From positions 1 to 7,653 of the forward strand of contig CAMYMP010000693.1 of the NCBI GenBank assembly GCA_947259435.1: 7,653 bases of DNA, read 5' to 3'. The notes below the pieces were generated by a model, which worked only from the letters and a program-made list of their open reading frames with translations, had not been told where the DNA came from and did not search any database. This document shows, piece after piece, positions 6,922 through 7,653 of this stretch. Both the position numbers and the translations under genes were made by a program. Within the stretch, counting starts at the first letter, position 1. Every line of letters begins with the position of its first letter. Origin of the DNA: an uncultured Woeseiaceae bacterium (lineage in GTDB: Bacteria; Pseudomonadota; Gammaproteobacteria; Woeseiales; Woeseiaceae).

Positions 6922-7653
6922 ATGACGCAAGTCCTTGCTGAAACCGGTTCATTTCGAGATCCAAGAGGTCAGATTTTTCACGCAAACGGCCGTGTGTATC
7001 GAACGATCATGCCGATTGCCGTGCCGGACTTCGACACGGTCCGGTCATCAGGCCTGATTGATGAATTGATCGGTAGCGGCAAGCTGGTTGCCGAGACTGT
7101 CGTTGACAAGTCAGTTCTTGGTCGCAGCGGCGAAAGAGCCGCATCCGTGCTCGAGCATCCAAGATTGCCATTTATTTCTTACCCCTATGAATGGTCTTTC
7201 GCAGGATTGAAGAAGGCGGCATTACTACATCTCGAAATTCAGCAGATGGCTTTGCGAAAAGACGTCACGCTGACTGATGCGACAGCTTACAACGTGCAGT
7301 TCACCGGGCCAGAGCCCATATTTGTCGACAGTCTCTCATTCCGGCCATATGTCGATGGCGAATATTGGGCAGGACATCGACAGTTCTGCGAACAATTTGT
7401 AATTCCATTGTTGTTGCGGTCAGCCGCCGACATTGCACACAACGCATGGTACCGCGGCTCACTCGAAGGCATTTCGGCCGAAGTGACATCAAGAGTGCTT
7501 CCGTGGCATAGCCGATTGTCCTGGAATGTATTGACGAACGTTTTTCTGCAAGCGCGATTACAGCGCTCTTCCGCGGATGCGGGCGAGTCCATCGACAAAA
7601 TAAAAGCCAGGCGACTGCCGCGAATCGGATTCGAGCAAATCCTTCACAGCTTG
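6922..7653 (+). CDS. SAM-methyltransferase/NoeA-family-like protein, N-terminal part with kinase-like D-N-D motif; 3' end cut by window edge
   Basis: I translated this by hand; 244 codons stay open to the right edge. Conserved-looking stretches include DPRGQIFH at 13-20, HPRLPFISYPYEWSF at about 79-93, TDATAYNVQF at 118-127, PIFVDSLSFRPY at 132-143 and GHRQFCEQFVIPLLL at about 151-165. I recognise this pattern from proteins of roughly 400-480 residues annotated as class I SAM-dependent methyltransferase or nodulation protein NoeA. The methyltransferase fold would lie in the missing C-terminal half; no GxGxG SAM motif is present in the visible part. D119, N124 and D136 are spaced +5 and +17, as in the catalytic loop and DFG-like motif of kinase-fold phosphotransferases. 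The ATG at 6922 is the only ATG start after the in-frame stop at 6907; its ribosome site is weak, suggesting coupling to the gene 12 bases upstream. Codon use is less GC-biased than in neighbours (several AGA, ATA, TTA). Role unknown; surface polysaccharide modification is a guess. Confidence 0.75.
   Translation, partial: MTQVLAETGSFRDPRGQIFHANGRVYRTIMPIAVPDFDTVRSSGLIDELIGSGKLVAETVVDKSVLGRSGERAASVLEHPRLPFISYPYEWSFAGLKKAALLHLEIQQMALRKDVTLTDATAYNVQFTGPEPIFVDSLSFRPYVDGEYWAGHRQFCEQFVIPLLLRSAADIAHNAWYRGSLEGISAEVTSRVLPWHSRLSWNVLTNVFLQARLQRSSADAGESIDKIKARRLPRIGFEQILHSL

Noticed and set aside
6911..6925. ATG at 6911 as start of the last gene
   Set aside because: It meets a TGA after four codons; the ATG at 6922 opens the long frame.
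7287..7598. Minus-strand open frame of 103 codons in the last gene
   Set aside because: It lies opposite the conserved D-N-D region of the plus-strand gene and has no recognisable features.

Overview
The window looks like chromosomal DNA of a moderately GC-rich Gram-negative bacterium, probably a gammaproteobacterium. Evidence is a Sec-type signal peptide on an orphan solute-binding protein, an N-terminally anchored periplasm-facing amidohydrolase, good Shine-Dalgarno sites, and a wax ester/triacylglycerol synthase beside a HAD-PlsC fusion. That lipid gene pair is known from lipid-storing bacteria. The taxonomic guess rests on gene content only. No rRNA, tRNA, CRISPR array, insertion sequence or phage gene was seen.

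Layout. Bases 1-2688 hold a two-gene minus-strand operon for neutral or storage lipid synthesis. A fused HAD phosphatase/1-acylglycerol-3-phosphate acyltransferase comes first (2688 to 1144). A WS/DGAT acyltransferase follows 6 bases later (1137 to 1) and runs off the left edge, so its C-terminus is missing. Bases 2689-2861 are a divergent promoter region. On the plus strand come a secreted family-3 amino-acid-binding protein (2862-3722), a membrane-anchored metal-dependent amidohydrolase 5 bases later (3728-5161), and after 80 bases a PLP-dependent O-acetylhomoserine sulfhydrylase (5242-6516). After a 126-base gap with a CRP-like palindrome and a possible promoter, an 88-residue YLDPGTGS-type membrane protein (6643-6909) is followed 12 bases later by the N-terminal 244 residues of a large protein (6922 to the right edge). 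I recognise the latter as the family usually annotated as a SAM-dependent methyltransferase, or NoeA-like.

How the genes may work together. In the lipid operon, PlsC acylates lysophosphatidate, the HAD domain may remove a phosphate, and WS/DGAT acylates the resulting diacylglycerol or a fatty alcohol. The phosphatase step is inference. The binding protein and amidohydrolase look translationally coupled and may jointly handle a periplasmic amino acid or small peptide; no permease is present. The most interesting part is the right end. There the visible N-terminal half of the 'methyltransferase' has D, N and D residues spaced as in the catalytic loop and metal-binding motif of kinase-fold phosphotransferases.
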